Positions 25,484-34,183 of a stretch of DNA of 64,000 nt are shown here, piece by piece. This DNA is from Ectothiorhodospiraceae bacterium (GTDB lineage: Bacteria; Pseudomonadota; Gammaproteobacteria; HK1), in contig JACKNM010000012.1 of assembly GCA_024234875.1 (NCBI GenBank), positions 130,771 through 194,770 on the forward strand, given 5' to 3'. Below the pieces are notes generated by a model. It was not told where the DNA came from. It worked only from the letters and a program-made list of their open reading frames with translations, and searched no databases. The position numbers and the translations under genes were made by a program. Within the stretch, counting starts at the first letter, position 1; every line of letters starts with the position of its first letter.

Positions 25484-27814
25484 CTACCCCGCGGCGGCCG
25501 CGATCGCGGCCTGCCCGAGCGCGAGGCCGCCGTCGTTGGCGGGGGCGAGCCGTGGCGCGAGCACCTCGAGCCCGTGGGTGGTGAGCCCCGCCACCAGTGC
25601 CTCGAGCAGCACCCGGTTCTGCATCACCCCACCGCCGAGGACCACCGTGTCGACCGCGTGCTCGACCGCGGCCGCGGCCACGACGTCGACCAGGGCCTGT
25701 GCGAGGCCACGATGGAACCGGGCCGCGATGCGCTCGCGCGCGACCCCGCGGGTCAGGTCGTCGAGCAACGCCTCCCACATCGGAGTCCAGTCGATGCGTG
25801 CGGGCTCACCCGGGACGAGTCGAGAGGGGTAGCTCCCGACCTCGTCACGCGCTCGCGCCGCCAGCGTCTCCAGCCGAACCGCGGCCTGTCCCTCGTATCC
25901 GACCGACATCGGGTGGATGTCGAGCACCGCCGCCACCGCGTCGAACAGACGGCCGGCGGAGCTCGCCGGTGGCGCGTTCACGCCGCGCTCCGACATCCGC
26001 TCGATCATCTCGACGTCGCGCGCCGGGAGCCGGCGCAGCAGTGCGAGGCCCGGCCACCGCCGACGCGTGGCATCGAGGCCGAACGAGCGCCACAGGTGGG
26101 CGACCGCGTTCCGCCACGGCTCGCGCATCGCCCGATTTCCCCCAGGGAGCGGTACCGGCTCGAAGCTCGCGACGCGGCGGCTCGCGCGGTAGTCGCAGAG
26201 CAACACCTCGGCACCCCACAGCGTGCCGTCGTCGCCGAGACCGAGCCCGTCGAGGGTGATCGCGAGCACCGGGGACGCGTCGCAGGGCCGTCCGTGCTCG
26301 GCCATCACCGCGGCGGCGTGGGCGTGGTGGTGCTGCACCTCGATCAGAGCGGCACCACTGTCCGTCGCCAGTCGTCGACCCCACTGCGTGGACAGGTAGT
26401 CGGCGTGACGGTCGACCGCGATGCGCGCCGGCTCGAAGCGGTAGAGCTGTCGATAGCGCGCGATGGTGTCGCGCCAGGCGCGGTGCGTCAGGGCATCCTC
26501 GAGATCACCGCAATGCTGGGCGAGGACCGCCGCGCCAGCTCGAGCGAGACAGAATGCGTTCTTGAGCTCGCCGCCCATCGCCAGCACCGGCGCTGCGTCG
26601 GCGAGCCCGCGCGGTAGCCCGAACGCGCCCGGGGCCATCCCGCGCCCGCGGCGCAGCACCCGTGGCCGGCCGGCGGCGACGCGCGCGACCGAGTCGTCGA
26701 GGCGTTCGACGATCTCGCGATCGTGCATCAGGAAGGCGGTGGCGATGCCGGCGAGGCGCGCTCGCGCCTCTGCGTCGTCGATGCACTGCGGCTCGTCGCT
26801 GCGGTTGCCCGAGGTGAGGACGATCGGTCGGCCCACCGCCCGCAGCAGGAGATGATGCAGCGGGGTGTAGGGGAGCATGAAGCCGAGCGTGTCCTGGCCG
26901 GGCGCGATGCCGGCGGCGAGGGTGGTCGGCCCGGTGACGCGGTCGAGGACGACGATCGGCGCCGCCGTCGAGGTGAGCAACGCCGACTCCGCGCGACCGA
27001 CCCGTGCATGCGCGCGCACCATGTCGATGTCGGTCGCCATCAGGGCGAACGGCTTGTGATCGCGATGCTTCGCCGCCCGCAACCGGGCCACCGCCTCGGC
27101 ATCGGTCGCGTCGCAGGCGAGATGAAAGCCGCCCACTCCCTTCACCGCGACCACCGCGCCGTCACCGATCAGTCGCGCGGCGGACTCGATGGCGGTGTCG
27201 GCGTCGAGCACGGCGCCGGTGTCGTCCTCGAGCCACGCGCGCGGGCCACAGACAGGGCAGGCGATCGGTTGCGCGTGGAAGCGCCGGTCCGCCGGATCGG
27301 CGTACTCGGCGCGGCATTGCGGGCACATCTCGAACGCCGCCATCGAGGTGCTCGCGCGGTCGTACGGGATCGCGCGCACGATCGAGAGGCGCGGGCCGCA
27401 GTGGGTGCAGTTGGCGAACGGGTAGCGGTGACGTCGGTCGTGTGGGTCGAGCACCTCGCGCAGGCATTCGGGGCAGGTCGCGGCGTCGGGGGCGACACCG
27501 GTCGATGCACCGCCGGCGGTGCTCGGTGCGATGCGGAAATGCGTCGATGCCTCGGAGGTCGCTGACGCTTCGCGCTCGATTGCATCGATGCGCGCGAGCG
27601 GCGGCGCCTCGTCGCGGATGGCGCGCTCGAACGCCACCAGGTCGCCGGCGGTGCCGACGGCGTGGATCAGCACTCCGTGCCCGTCATTGCGCACCTCACC
27701 CCCGATCCCCAGCCGTCGGGCGAGACGCCAGACCGTCGGTCGAAAGCCGACGCCCTGCACGAGCCCGCGGATCCGCAGCGTCACGGTCTCGGCAGAAGGT
27801 GGCGGGGGGGACAC
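25484..27814 (-). CDS. hypF: carbamoyltransferase HypF (hydrogenase maturation)
   Basis: The 776-residue HypF converts carbamoyl phosphate and ATP to carbamoyl-AMP and loads it on the C-terminal Cys of HypE, the source of cyanide ligands for [NiFe] hydrogenase. Domains: acylphosphatase (RGLVQGVGFRPTVWRLA), paired zinc fingers (CPEC, CTHC, CPQC, CPVC), YrdC-like nucleotide domain, and Kae1-like C-terminal domain with HHHAHAAAVMAEHG and GGGVMQNRVLLEAL. It is the last gene of the hyp operon. The start is uncertain: GTG at 27814 lies 10 bp after the hypE stop, while ATG at 27877 would overlap hypE by 53 bp. Confidence 0.95.
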   Translation of the reverse strand: MSPPPPSAETVTLRIRGLVQGVGFRPTVWRLARRLGIGGEVRNDGHGVLIHAVGTAGDLVAFERAIRDEAPPLARIDAIEREASATSEASTHFRIAPSTAGGASTGVAPDAATCPECLREVLDPHDRRHRYPFANCTHCGPRLSIVRAIPYDRASTSMAAFEMCPQCRAEYADPADRRFHAQPIACPVCGPRAWLEDDTGAVLDADTAIESAARLIGDGAVVAVKGVGGFHLACDATDAEAVARLRAAKHRDHKPFALMATDIDMVRAHARVGRAESALLTSTAAPIVVLDRVTGPTTLAAGIAPGQDTLGFMLPYTPLHHLLLRAVGRPIVLTSGNRSDEPQCIDDAEARARLAGIATAFLMHDREIVERLDDSVARVAAGRPRVLRRGRGMAPGAFGLPRGLADAAPVLAMGGELKNAFCLARAGAAVLAQHCGDLEDALTHRAWRDTIARYRQLYRFEPARIAVDRHADYLSTQWGRRLATDSGAALIEVQHHHAHAAAVMAEHGRPCDASPVLAITLDGLGLGDDGTLWGAEVLLCDYRASRRVASFEPVPLPGGNRAMREPWRNAVAHLWRSFGLDATRRRWPGLALLRRLPARDVEMIERMSERGVNAPPASSAGRLFDAVAAVLDIHPMSVGYEGQAAVRLETLAARARDEVGSYPSRLVPGEPARIDWTPMWEALLDDLTRGVARERIAARFHRGLAQALVDVVAAAAVEHAVDTVVLGGGVMQNRVLLEALVAGLTTHGLEVLAPRLAPANDGGLALGQAAIAAAAG

Positions 27815-27824
27815 GGAGCGCGGA

Positions 27825-28874
27825 TCAGCAGATTCGTGGGAGCTGATCGCCGGCCAGCCAGTCGACGACGCGGGCACCGCCGAACGCGGTCTCCATGTGG
27901 ACGAAGCAGTCGGGATCCGCGACCACCGCGCCGATGCACGTGGCGTCGATGCCGAGCGGGCTGGCCCGCATCACGTCGAGCACCCGCGCGGCATCGCTCG
28001 CGTCACAGATGCAGACCAGCTTGCCCTCGTTGGCGACATAGAGCGGGTCGAATCCGAGCAGCTCGCATGCCGCCGCCACGTCGTCACGCAGTGCGATGTC
28101 GCGCTCACGGATGCGGATTCCGACCCCCGACTGGCACGCCAGCTCGTTCAGCGTGGTGGCCAGCCCGCCGCGGGTCGGGTCGCGCAGGCAGTGGATGTCC
28201 GGTGCGACCGCGACCATCGCCGCCACGAGCTCGTGCAGGGCGGCGCTGTCGGAGCGGATCTCGGTCTCGAACCCGAGGCTCTCGCGGGTGGACATGACCG
28301 CGATGCCGTGCTCGCCGATGCTCCCCGAGAGCAGCACTGCGTCCCCCGGCCGCGCGCGATCGCCGCAGATGCGGACGCCCGGCGGGACCATCCCGACGCC
28401 GGTGGTGGTGATGAACACACCGTCCGCCTTGCCGCGCTCGACCACCTTGGTGTCACCGGCGATCACCGGTACCCCCGCCGCCCGCGACGCGCGCGCCATG
28501 CTGGCGACGATGCGCTCGAGGTCGGCGAGGGCGAGGCCTTCCTCCAGCACGAAGCCGGCGGCGAGGTGGAGCGGGCGCGCGCCCGACATCGCGATGTCGT
28601 TGATTGTGCCGTTCACCGCCAACGCGCCGATGTCGCCGCCGGGGAAGAACAGCGGGGACACGACGTGACTGTCGGTGCTCATCACCATCGTCCCGGCGCC
28701 GACCGCGAAGCGCGCACTGTCGTCGCGGGCGCGTAGACGAGGATCGTCGAGATGACGCAGGAACAGCTCGTCGACGAGCTGCGCCATTGCCCTGCCGCCG
28801 CTACCGTGGGCCATCTCGACGCGCCCGTGCCGCAGATCGAGGCGGCTCGCGGACCGACGGAGCAGCTCGCTCAT
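27825..28874 (-). CDS. hypE: hydrogenase maturation protein HypE
   Basis: This 349-residue PurM/SelD-like ATPase dehydrates the carbamoyl group on its C-terminal cysteine to a thiocyanate. The required C-terminus PRIC is present, and the N-terminal MAHGSGGRAMAQLVDELF is the glycine-rich ATP segment. GDTKVVERGKADGVFITTTG and DPTRGGLATTLNEL are family signatures. Its ATG overlaps the hypD stop as TGATG. SelD is a relative, but it would carry a Cys/Sec-Gly-rich loop at the N-terminus that is absent here. Confidence 0.96.
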   Translation of the reverse strand: MSELLRRSASRLDLRHGRVEMAHGSGGRAMAQLVDELFLRHLDDPRLRARDDSARFAVGAGTMVMSTDSHVVSPLFFPGGDIGALAVNGTINDIAMSGARPLHLAAGFVLEEGLALADLERIVASMARASRAAGVPVIAGDTKVVERGKADGVFITTTGVGMVPPGVRICGDRARPGDAVLLSGSIGEHGIAVMSTRESLGFETEIRSDSAALHELVAAMVAVAPDIHCLRDPTRGGLATTLNELACQSGVGIRIRERDIALRDDVAAACELLGFDPLYVANEGKLVCICDASDAARVLDVMRASPLGIDATCIGAVVADPDCFVHMETAFGGARVVDWLAGDQLPRIC

Positions 28875-30025
28875 CAGGCGATCTCGCGGGCGGTCGGCTC
28901 CGCGGCCCGGCGATGCCGGCCGTACGACCAATAGGCGGCGCAGGCTCCCTCCGACGAGACCATGCACGCACCCATCGGATTGTCCGGGGTACACACGGTG
29001 CCGAACAGCTTGCACTCGGGTGGTGTGGTCACGCCGCGCAGCACCTCGGGGCAGGCGCATCCTCGCACCTCGCGCGCGGTCGAGCCGGTGAGTGCGAAGC
29101 GCCGCTCGGCGTCGAATGCGGCGTAGCGCTCGCGCAGTTGCAGCGCGCTCGAGGCAAGCGTGCCGAGACCTCGCCATTCGAACCGAGGACGCACCTCGAG
29201 CACGTCCGCCACCAGCGCGCGGGCCTTGCCGTTTCCATCACGAGTCACGACGCGCGTGTACTGGTTCTCGACCTCGTGTCGACCTGCGTTGAGCTGACGG
29301 ATGGCCATCAACGTGGCCTGCATGACGTCGAGCGGCTCGAAGCCGGTGATCACCACCGGCCGTCGGTGTCGCGCGGCGATGCCTGCGTACGGCGTGGTGC
29401 CGATGATCGTGCTCACGTGGGAAGGGCCGAGCACCGCGTCGATCGCAACGCCCGGCGCCTCGGGATCCGGCGAGTCCTCCAGGATGCGATCCATCGCCGG
29501 CGGCGTCAGCACGTGGTTGCAGAAGACCGTGAAGTTTCCGAGTTCCTCCGCCGCGGCAGCGCGGACCGCGACCGCAGTCGGCGGCGTGGTGGTCTCGAAT
29601 CCGATGGCGAGGAACACGACCTCCCGGTCCCGATTGGTGCGCGCGAGCTGCAGCGCGTCGAGCGTCGAGCCGACCATGCGGACGTCGGCGCCGGCGGCGC
29701 GCGCAGCGAGCAGGCTGCGTCGGTCGCTGCCCGGCACGCGCATCATGTCGCCATAGGTCGCGAGGATGACGCCGTGTCGCTCCACCAGCTCGATCGCCGC
29801 GTCGACACGCGCGACCGGGAGAACACAGACCGGGCAGCCCGGACCGTGGACGTAGCGGACGTTGGGTGGCAACAGGTCGTGGAGCCCGTGGCGGAAGATC
29901 GCGTGGGTGTGCCCGCCGCAGAACTCCATGATCCGGTAGGTGCGATGCGGGCTCGCCTCTCGCGCAATCCGCGCCGCCAGCGCGCGGGCGAGGGTCGGAT
30001 CGCGGAACTCGTCGACGAGTCTCAC
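28874..30025 (-). CDS. hypD: hydrogenase maturation protein HypD
   Basis: The 383-residue scaffold builds Fe(CN)2(CO) together with HypC and HypE. All marker cysteines are present: MEFCGGHTHAIFRHGL, HGPGCPVCVLP, GCACPEVLRG, and the C-terminal cluster-binding CKLFGTVCTPDNPMGACMVS with a further Cys in EGACAAYWSYG. The start is a GTG at 30025 overlapping the hypC stop (GTGA), giving the canonical MRLVDEFRDP beginning. Confidence 0.96.
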   Translation of the reverse strand: MRLVDEFRDPTLARALAARIAREASPHRTYRIMEFCGGHTHAIFRHGLHDLLPPNVRYVHGPGCPVCVLPVARVDAAIELVERHGVILATYGDMMRVPGSDRRSLLAARAAGADVRMVGSTLDALQLARTNRDREVVFLAIGFETTTPPTAVAVRAAAAEELGNFTVFCNHVLTPPAMDRILEDSPDPEAPGVAIDAVLGPSHVSTIIGTTPYAGIAARHRRPVVITGFEPLDVMQATLMAIRQLNAGRHEVENQYTRVVTRDGNGKARALVADVLEVRPRFEWRGLGTLASSALQLRERYAAFDAERRFALTGSTAREVRGCACPEVLRGVTTPPECKLFGTVCTPDNPMGACMVSSEGACAAYWSYGRHRRAAEPTAREIA

Positions 30026-30276
30026 GTCGATTGCGCGGTGTCCGCGCCCGCGTCGAGGACGATACCGGCCTGTGCGATCAGCGCCAGGGTGCGCTCGGCT
30101 TCCTCGGCATCGACGATGCCGAGGGCATAGCCGACGTGGATCAGGACGAAGTCCCCGACCGCGACCGATTCGAGCAACACGGTGCTGACCGTCTTGCGGA
30201 CGTTGGCGAGGACGACGACCGCGGTGGCGCGCGCCGCATCGAGCTCGACCACACGCGCGGGGATTGCGAGGCACAT
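30022..30276 (-). CDS. hypC: hydrogenase maturation chaperone HypC/HybG
   Basis: This 84-residue chaperone starts MCLAIPARVVEL, with the essential Cys2 that carries the iron intermediate from HypD to the hydrogenase large subunit. The OB-like barrel (AVGDFVLIHVGYALGIVDAEEA) is complete. It is 24 bp after hypB and overlaps hypD. The client hydrogenase must be encoded outside this window. Confidence 0.96.
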   Translation of the reverse strand: MCLAIPARVVELDAARATAVVVLANVRKTVSTVLLESVAVGDFVLIHVGYALGIVDAEEAERTLALIAQAGIVLDAGADTAQST

Positions 30277-30300
30277 GGCGTGACTCGACCGCCGCCGGTC

Positions 30301-31200
30301 CTACGACCGCTCGGCGGGCGCCGGGGTCGGCTCGCGACCCGCGAGCACCTGGGCTCGTGTCGCGCGCAGCCACGCGTACCAGCCGGGCAGGCCTTCGCCG
30401 GTCTTGGCCGAGACCGCCAACATCTTGATGCGGGGATTGACCCGACGCGCATTGGCGAGGCAACGCTCGACGTCGAAGTCGACGTACGGCAGGAGGTCGG
30501 TCTTGGCCAGCAGCATCAGATCCGAGACGTGGAACATGTCGGGGTACTTGAGCGGCTTGTCGTCACCCTCGGTCACCGAGAGCACGACCACCTTGTGGGC
30601 CTCGCCGAGGTCGAACGCCGCCGGGCACACGAGATTGCCGACGTTCTCGATCAGCACCACGTCACCGTCGGCAGGGGCGAGCGACTCCAGCGCGTGGCCG
30701 ACCATGTGGGCATCCAGGTGGCAGCCCTTGCCGGTGTTGATCTGGATCGCCGCCGCGCCGGTCGCCCGAATCCGCTCGGCGTCGTGCGTCGTCTGCTGGT
30801 CGCCCTCGATCACCGCGAACCGGAGGCCGTCGCCATCGGATGTCCGGGAGAGGTCCGTGATGGTTCGGGCCAGCAGCGTCGTCTTGCCCGAGCCCGGGCT
30901 GGACACGACGTTCAGCGCGAGCAGCCCGCGGTGCTCGAGATAGCGGCGGTTGGCGCTGGCATGGGCCGCGTTCTCGGCCAGGATGTCCTGCTCGATGCGC
31001 ACCATCCGGGTCTGCTCGAGGCCGGGGGCGTGGGCGCCCGCGGGGCCTTCCCCCCAGTGGTGGAGGCCATCGTGCCGGATGCTCGGGTGGTGGTGCGTGT
31101 GCGCGTGGGGCGCCGCCCCGCCGTGGCCATCGCCGCGCCCGTGCGCGGTGTCGCCCTCGATTCGAACCTCGCCCTCGCCACAGCCGCAGACCGAGCACAT
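30301..31200 (-). CDS. hypB: nickel-loading GTPase HypB
   Basis: The 299-residue HypB has the N-terminal high-affinity nickel motif CSVCGCG, a His-rich nickel-storage stretch at about residues 21-50, and the G domain with P-loop SSPGSGKTTLL. The inter-subunit metal site is in KGCHLDAHM with NLVCP nearby. It delivers nickel to the hydrogenase active site in concert with HypA. Its ATG at 31200 shares a base with the hypA stop. The His-rich region suggests nickel storage. Confidence 0.95.
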   Translation of the reverse strand: MCSVCGCGEGEVRIEGDTAHGRGDGHGGAAPHAHTHHHPSIRHDGLHHWGEGPAGAHAPGLEQTRMVRIEQDILAENAAHASANRRYLEHRGLLALNVVSSPGSGKTTLLARTITDLSRTSDGDGLRFAVIEGDQQTTHDAERIRATGAAAIQINTGKGCHLDAHMVGHALESLAPADGDVVLIENVGNLVCPAAFDLGEAHKVVVLSVTEGDDKPLKYPDMFHVSDLMLLAKTDLLPYVDFDVERCLANARRVNPRIKMLAVSAKTGEGLPGWYAWLRATRAQVLAGREPTPAPAERS

Positions 31201-31541
31201 CACGTCACCTCCAGCTCCCTCACCCGGATCTCCCGACCGCCGGTGGGCCGCAGCGCGTCGGTGCCACACAGGGGGCACGCGTCGAAGCGGGCCGAGACGG
31301 TCACCGTCCGCGCGCAGGCCTCGCACCAGGCGCTGGCGCCGACGTCGACGATGCGCAGGGTCGCGCCGTCGGCCACCGTGCCGCGGCTCAAAACCTCGAA
31401 GCCGAAGCGTAGCGCCTCGGGCTCGACCGCCGCCAATGCGCCGATCTCGAGCCAAACCGTGCGCACCGCCCGGAATCCCTCCCGAGCCGCGCTGTCCTCG
31501 ATCACGCGCAGCAAGCTCGCGGAGAGGGCCATCTCATGCAC
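31200..31541 (-). CDS. hypA: nickel metallochaperone HypA
   Basis: The 113-residue HypA has its nickel site in the first residues. Read from the GTG at 31541, it begins M-H-E-M-A-L-S, giving the essential His2. An internal ATG at 31532 would remove it, so GTG is the right start. The zinc site is CEAC with CPLC 13 residues on. It heads the hypABCDEF operon. The 219-bp gap to the divergent PrpD-family gene should hold the operon promoter, but I see no convincing boxes, and no sigma-54 site. Confidence 0.94.
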   Translation of the reverse strand: MHEMALSASLLRVIEDSAAREGFRAVRTVWLEIGALAAVEPEALRFGFEVLSRGTVADGATLRIVDVGASAWCEACARTVTVSARFDACPLCGTDALRPTGGREIRVRELEVT

Positions 31542-31760
31542 GACCAGCCGCACCCGGTGGACCTCGCGGCAGGATACCTCCTCGCTACGAGCGGCGCGTT
31601 GACCGGTGTCACCGCGCACATCGACCGTTCCCGCGCGCGCTCGGCTGCCCGCCCGGTCGGGATCGCGAGCGACCGCCGGGCCGGGAGCGTCGACCTTGCG
31701 ATATGCTCCCCGGGTCGCCGCCGGCGGCCCGCCCGATCGAACGAAGGAGTGGCGCTCACG

Positions 31761-33158
31761 ATGGCCCAGACCGACCACGCGAATCCCCACACCGCGCGCA
31801 TCGCGCGCTTCGTCTCGGGTCTGCGTTACGAGGCCATCCCGTCGGAGGTGATCGCGCGCATCAAGCTGCTGATCCTCGACAGCCTCGGCTGCGCGCTGTA
31901 CGCCCCGGAGTTGCCCTGGAGTCGGATTCTCGTCGAGCGTCTGGCCGCGGTCGACACCTCGGGCACGCACTCGGTGTGGGGCACCCGCCAACGGCTCGGG
32001 GCACCGCACGCGGCGCTGGCCAACGGAACCCTGGTCCAGGGCTTCGAGCTCGACGACGTGCATCGCAAGGGTGTGCTCCACGTCGGCGCGGTGACGCTCC
32101 CGGCGGTGCTCGCGGTGCTCGAGGGTCGCGATGGCGTGACCGGGCGCGACCTGCTCACCGCCGCGGTCGCCGGCTACGAGATCGGTCCGCGGGTGGGACT
32201 CTGCATGGGGCCGGAGCACATCGGGCAGGGTTGGCATTCGGGGGCGACGGTCGGCGTGTTCTCGGCCGCGGCCGGCGCCGCGCGTGCGCTCGGGCTCGAC
32301 GCCGAGCGGACCGTGCATGCGCTCGGTATCGGCGGCACCCAGTCCGCGGGACTGATGGCGGCGCAGTACGGGGCGATGGTCAAGCGCATGCACGCCGGTC
32401 GGGCCGCGCAGTCCGGGTTCTACGGCGCGCTACTCGCGCAGGCGGGCTTCACCGGCATCGTCAACGTGTTCGAGAGCGAGTACGGTGGGTTCTGCAGCAC
32501 CTTCTCGCGCTCGACCGACCGCTACGATCTCACTCGTCTCTCGGCCGGGCTCGGCGAGCAGTTCGAGACGATGGGCATCGCGCTCAAGTTCTACGCCTGC
32601 GTCGGCAGCAACCACACCACCCTCGACGCCATCCGTGCGATGCAGGCACGGCATCCGTTCGGTGCCGACGACGTGCGCCGGATCACCGTCCACGGCTCGC
32701 GGGTGACGGTGGACCACGTCGGCTGGCCGTACACGCCCCAGGGCCTGACCTCGGCCCAGCTCAACCTGCCCTACTGCGTCGCGACCCTGTTGCTGGAGGG
32801 CGACGCCTTCGTCGCGCAGTTTCGCGAGGACATGGTCGCGGACCCACGCCGCATGGCGCTCTCCACTCGGGTGCACTGCGTCGAGGATCCGGCGATCACC
32901 GCCGAGGGCGCCGCGATGCGTCACAAGGTGCGGGTGGAGGTCGAGCTCACCGACGGAACCCGGATGGAGGAGACGGTCCTCGCCGCGCGTGGCAGCGAGC
33001 GCAGCTTCGCGTCGGCCGACGACGTGGTGGCGAAGTTCCACAAGCTCGCCGCCGCGTCGCTCGACGACGCGCAGGCGGCAGAGCTTCGCGATCGCATCCT
33101 CGACCTCGAGCGCCAGGCGGACGCGGGACGCGTGATGGCGTTGCTCGCGCCCGCCTGA
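31761..33158 (+). CDS. MmgE/PrpD-family protein
   Basis: The 465-residue member of the MmgE/PrpD fold contains 2-methylcitrate dehydratase and cis-aconitate/iminodisuccinate-type lyases and epimerases. Family signatures are ILDSLGCALYAPE, NGTLVQGFELDDVHRKGVLHVG and MVKRMHAGRAAQSGFYGALLA. No prpB/prpC genes are nearby, so methylcitrate metabolism is not implied and the substrate is unknown. A possible -10 box TATGCT lies at 31702. GAAGGAG sits 12 bases before the ATG at 31761. Confidence 0.86.
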   Translation: MAQTDHANPHTARIARFVSGLRYEAIPSEVIARIKLLILDSLGCALYAPELPWSRILVERLAAVDTSGTHSVWGTRQRLGAPHAALANGTLVQGFELDDVHRKGVLHVGAVTLPAVLAVLEGRDGVTGRDLLTAAVAGYEIGPRVGLCMGPEHIGQGWHSGATVGVFSAAAGAARALGLDAERTVHALGIGGTQSAGLMAAQYGAMVKRMHAGRAAQSGFYGALLAQAGFTGIVNVFESEYGGFCSTFSRSTDRYDLTRLSAGLGEQFETMGIALKFYACVGSNHTTLDAIRAMQARHPFGADDVRRITVHGSRVTVDHVGWPYTPQGLTSAQLNLPYCVATLLLEGDAFVAQFREDMVADPRRMALSTRVHCVEDPAITAEGAAMRHKVRVEVELTDGTRMEETVLAARGSERSFASADDVVAKFHKLAAASLDDAQAAELRDRILDLERQADAGRVMALLAPA

Positions 33159-33178
33159 GCCTCCGGCCCGGTCGACGC

Positions 33179-34177
33179 GTGGACCTCGTCACCCAGGGCG
33201 CTCTCGGTGCGGCGCTGGCGGCTGCCGCCGCGCCGCGCCGCGAGGTGCGCGTCGCCGCTGTGGTCGGACTGGTCGGCGGATTGCTGCCCGACGTCGACGC
33301 GCTCGTGGGTAGCGCCGACGACGCGCTGCTGGTGCTCGAGTACCACCGCCACTTCACCCACGCCTTGATCTCGGTCCCACTGGTCGCCCTGGTCGCGGCC
33401 GCGCTCGCCTGGCCGCTCCTGCGGCGTCGACTCGCATTCGCGCGCATCTACCTCTACGCCTTGCTCGGCTGCCTGCTGGCGGGAGTGCTCGATGCCGCGA
33501 CCAGCTACGGCACCCACCTGTGGTGGCCGTTCCACCGCGAGCCGGTGGCCTGGAATCTCGTCGCCATCGTCGATCCGGTGGTCACGCTCTGTCTCCTGGC
33601 CGGTCTCGGCGTCGCCCTTCGTCGCGGGAGCGCGTCTCCGGCACGGGTCGGCCTGGTGCTCGCGACGCTCTATCTCGGGCTCGGCGTGGTGCAGAATCAT
33701 CGCGCCACCGCGCTCGCGCAGGCGCTGGCGACCGAGCGCGGCCACCGACCCGAGCGGATGCTGGTGAAGCCGACCATCGGCAACCTGGTGCTGTGGCGGG
33801 CGCTCTACGTGGTGGACGGGCGAATCCATGCCGACGCGGTTCGAGTGCTGTGGCCCGGGGGCGGCCGGGCTTACGCCGGCGATTCCGCCGACATGCTCGG
33901 TTCCGACGGCGCGCCGGCCTGGGCCGTCCCCGGGAGCCGGGCTGCACACGACCTCGAGCGATTCGCGAAGTTCTCGCGCGGATGGCTGATCCGCGACCCG
34001 CGCAATCCGGACCGCGTCGGGGACGCTCGCTACGCGATGCTGCCGACCAGTCTCGAGCCGCTGTGGATGATCGCCCCGCGCGGGCCGGGTGAGCCGGTGG
34101 CGTTCGTGACCGACCGTGCCTTCACGCACGAGACCCGAGAGCGCCTCGTCACCATGTTGCTCGGGCGCGGCGACTGA
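33179..34177 (+). CDS. YdjM-like membrane-bound metal-dependent hydrolase
   Basis: The 332-residue inner-membrane protein has several N-terminal TM helices and conserved polar residues LLPDVDALVG, EYHRHFTHAL and DAATSYGTHLWWPF, matching the DUF457/YdjM (LexA-regulated, membrane-bound hydrolase) family. The His/Asp set likely binds metal. The C-terminal about 130 residues are soluble and mostly polar. The start is a GTG at 33179, 20 bp after the PrpD stop; the two may be co-transcribed. It converges on tctA with 6 bp between stops. Confidence 0.8.
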   Translation: MDLVTQGALGAALAAAAAPRREVRVAAVVGLVGGLLPDVDALVGSADDALLVLEYHRHFTHALISVPLVALVAAALAWPLLRRRLAFARIYLYALLGCLLAGVLDAATSYGTHLWWPFHREPVAWNLVAIVDPVVTLCLLAGLGVALRRGSASPARVGLVLATLYLGLGVVQNHRATALAQALATERGHRPERMLVKPTIGNLVLWRALYVVDGRIHADAVRVLWPGGGRAYAGDSADMLGSDGAPAWAVPGSRAAHDLERFAKFSRGWLIRDPRNPDRVGDARYAMLPTSLEPLWMIAPRGPGEPVAFVTDRAFTHETRERLVTMLLGRGD

Positions 34178-34183
34178 GCGGGC

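Noticed and set aside
27825..28874. SelD (selenophosphate synthetase), which would have supported the selenoprotein
   Set aside because: The gene is HypE: it has the C-terminal PRIC and sits in hypABCDEF, and lacks the SelD N-terminal Cys/Sec loop.
30950..33178. Long plus-strand frame opposite hypA and hypB running into the membrane-hydrolase gene
   Set aside because: It is antisense to hypA and hypB and in another frame of the PrpD gene; the only real part is the hydrolase from 33179.
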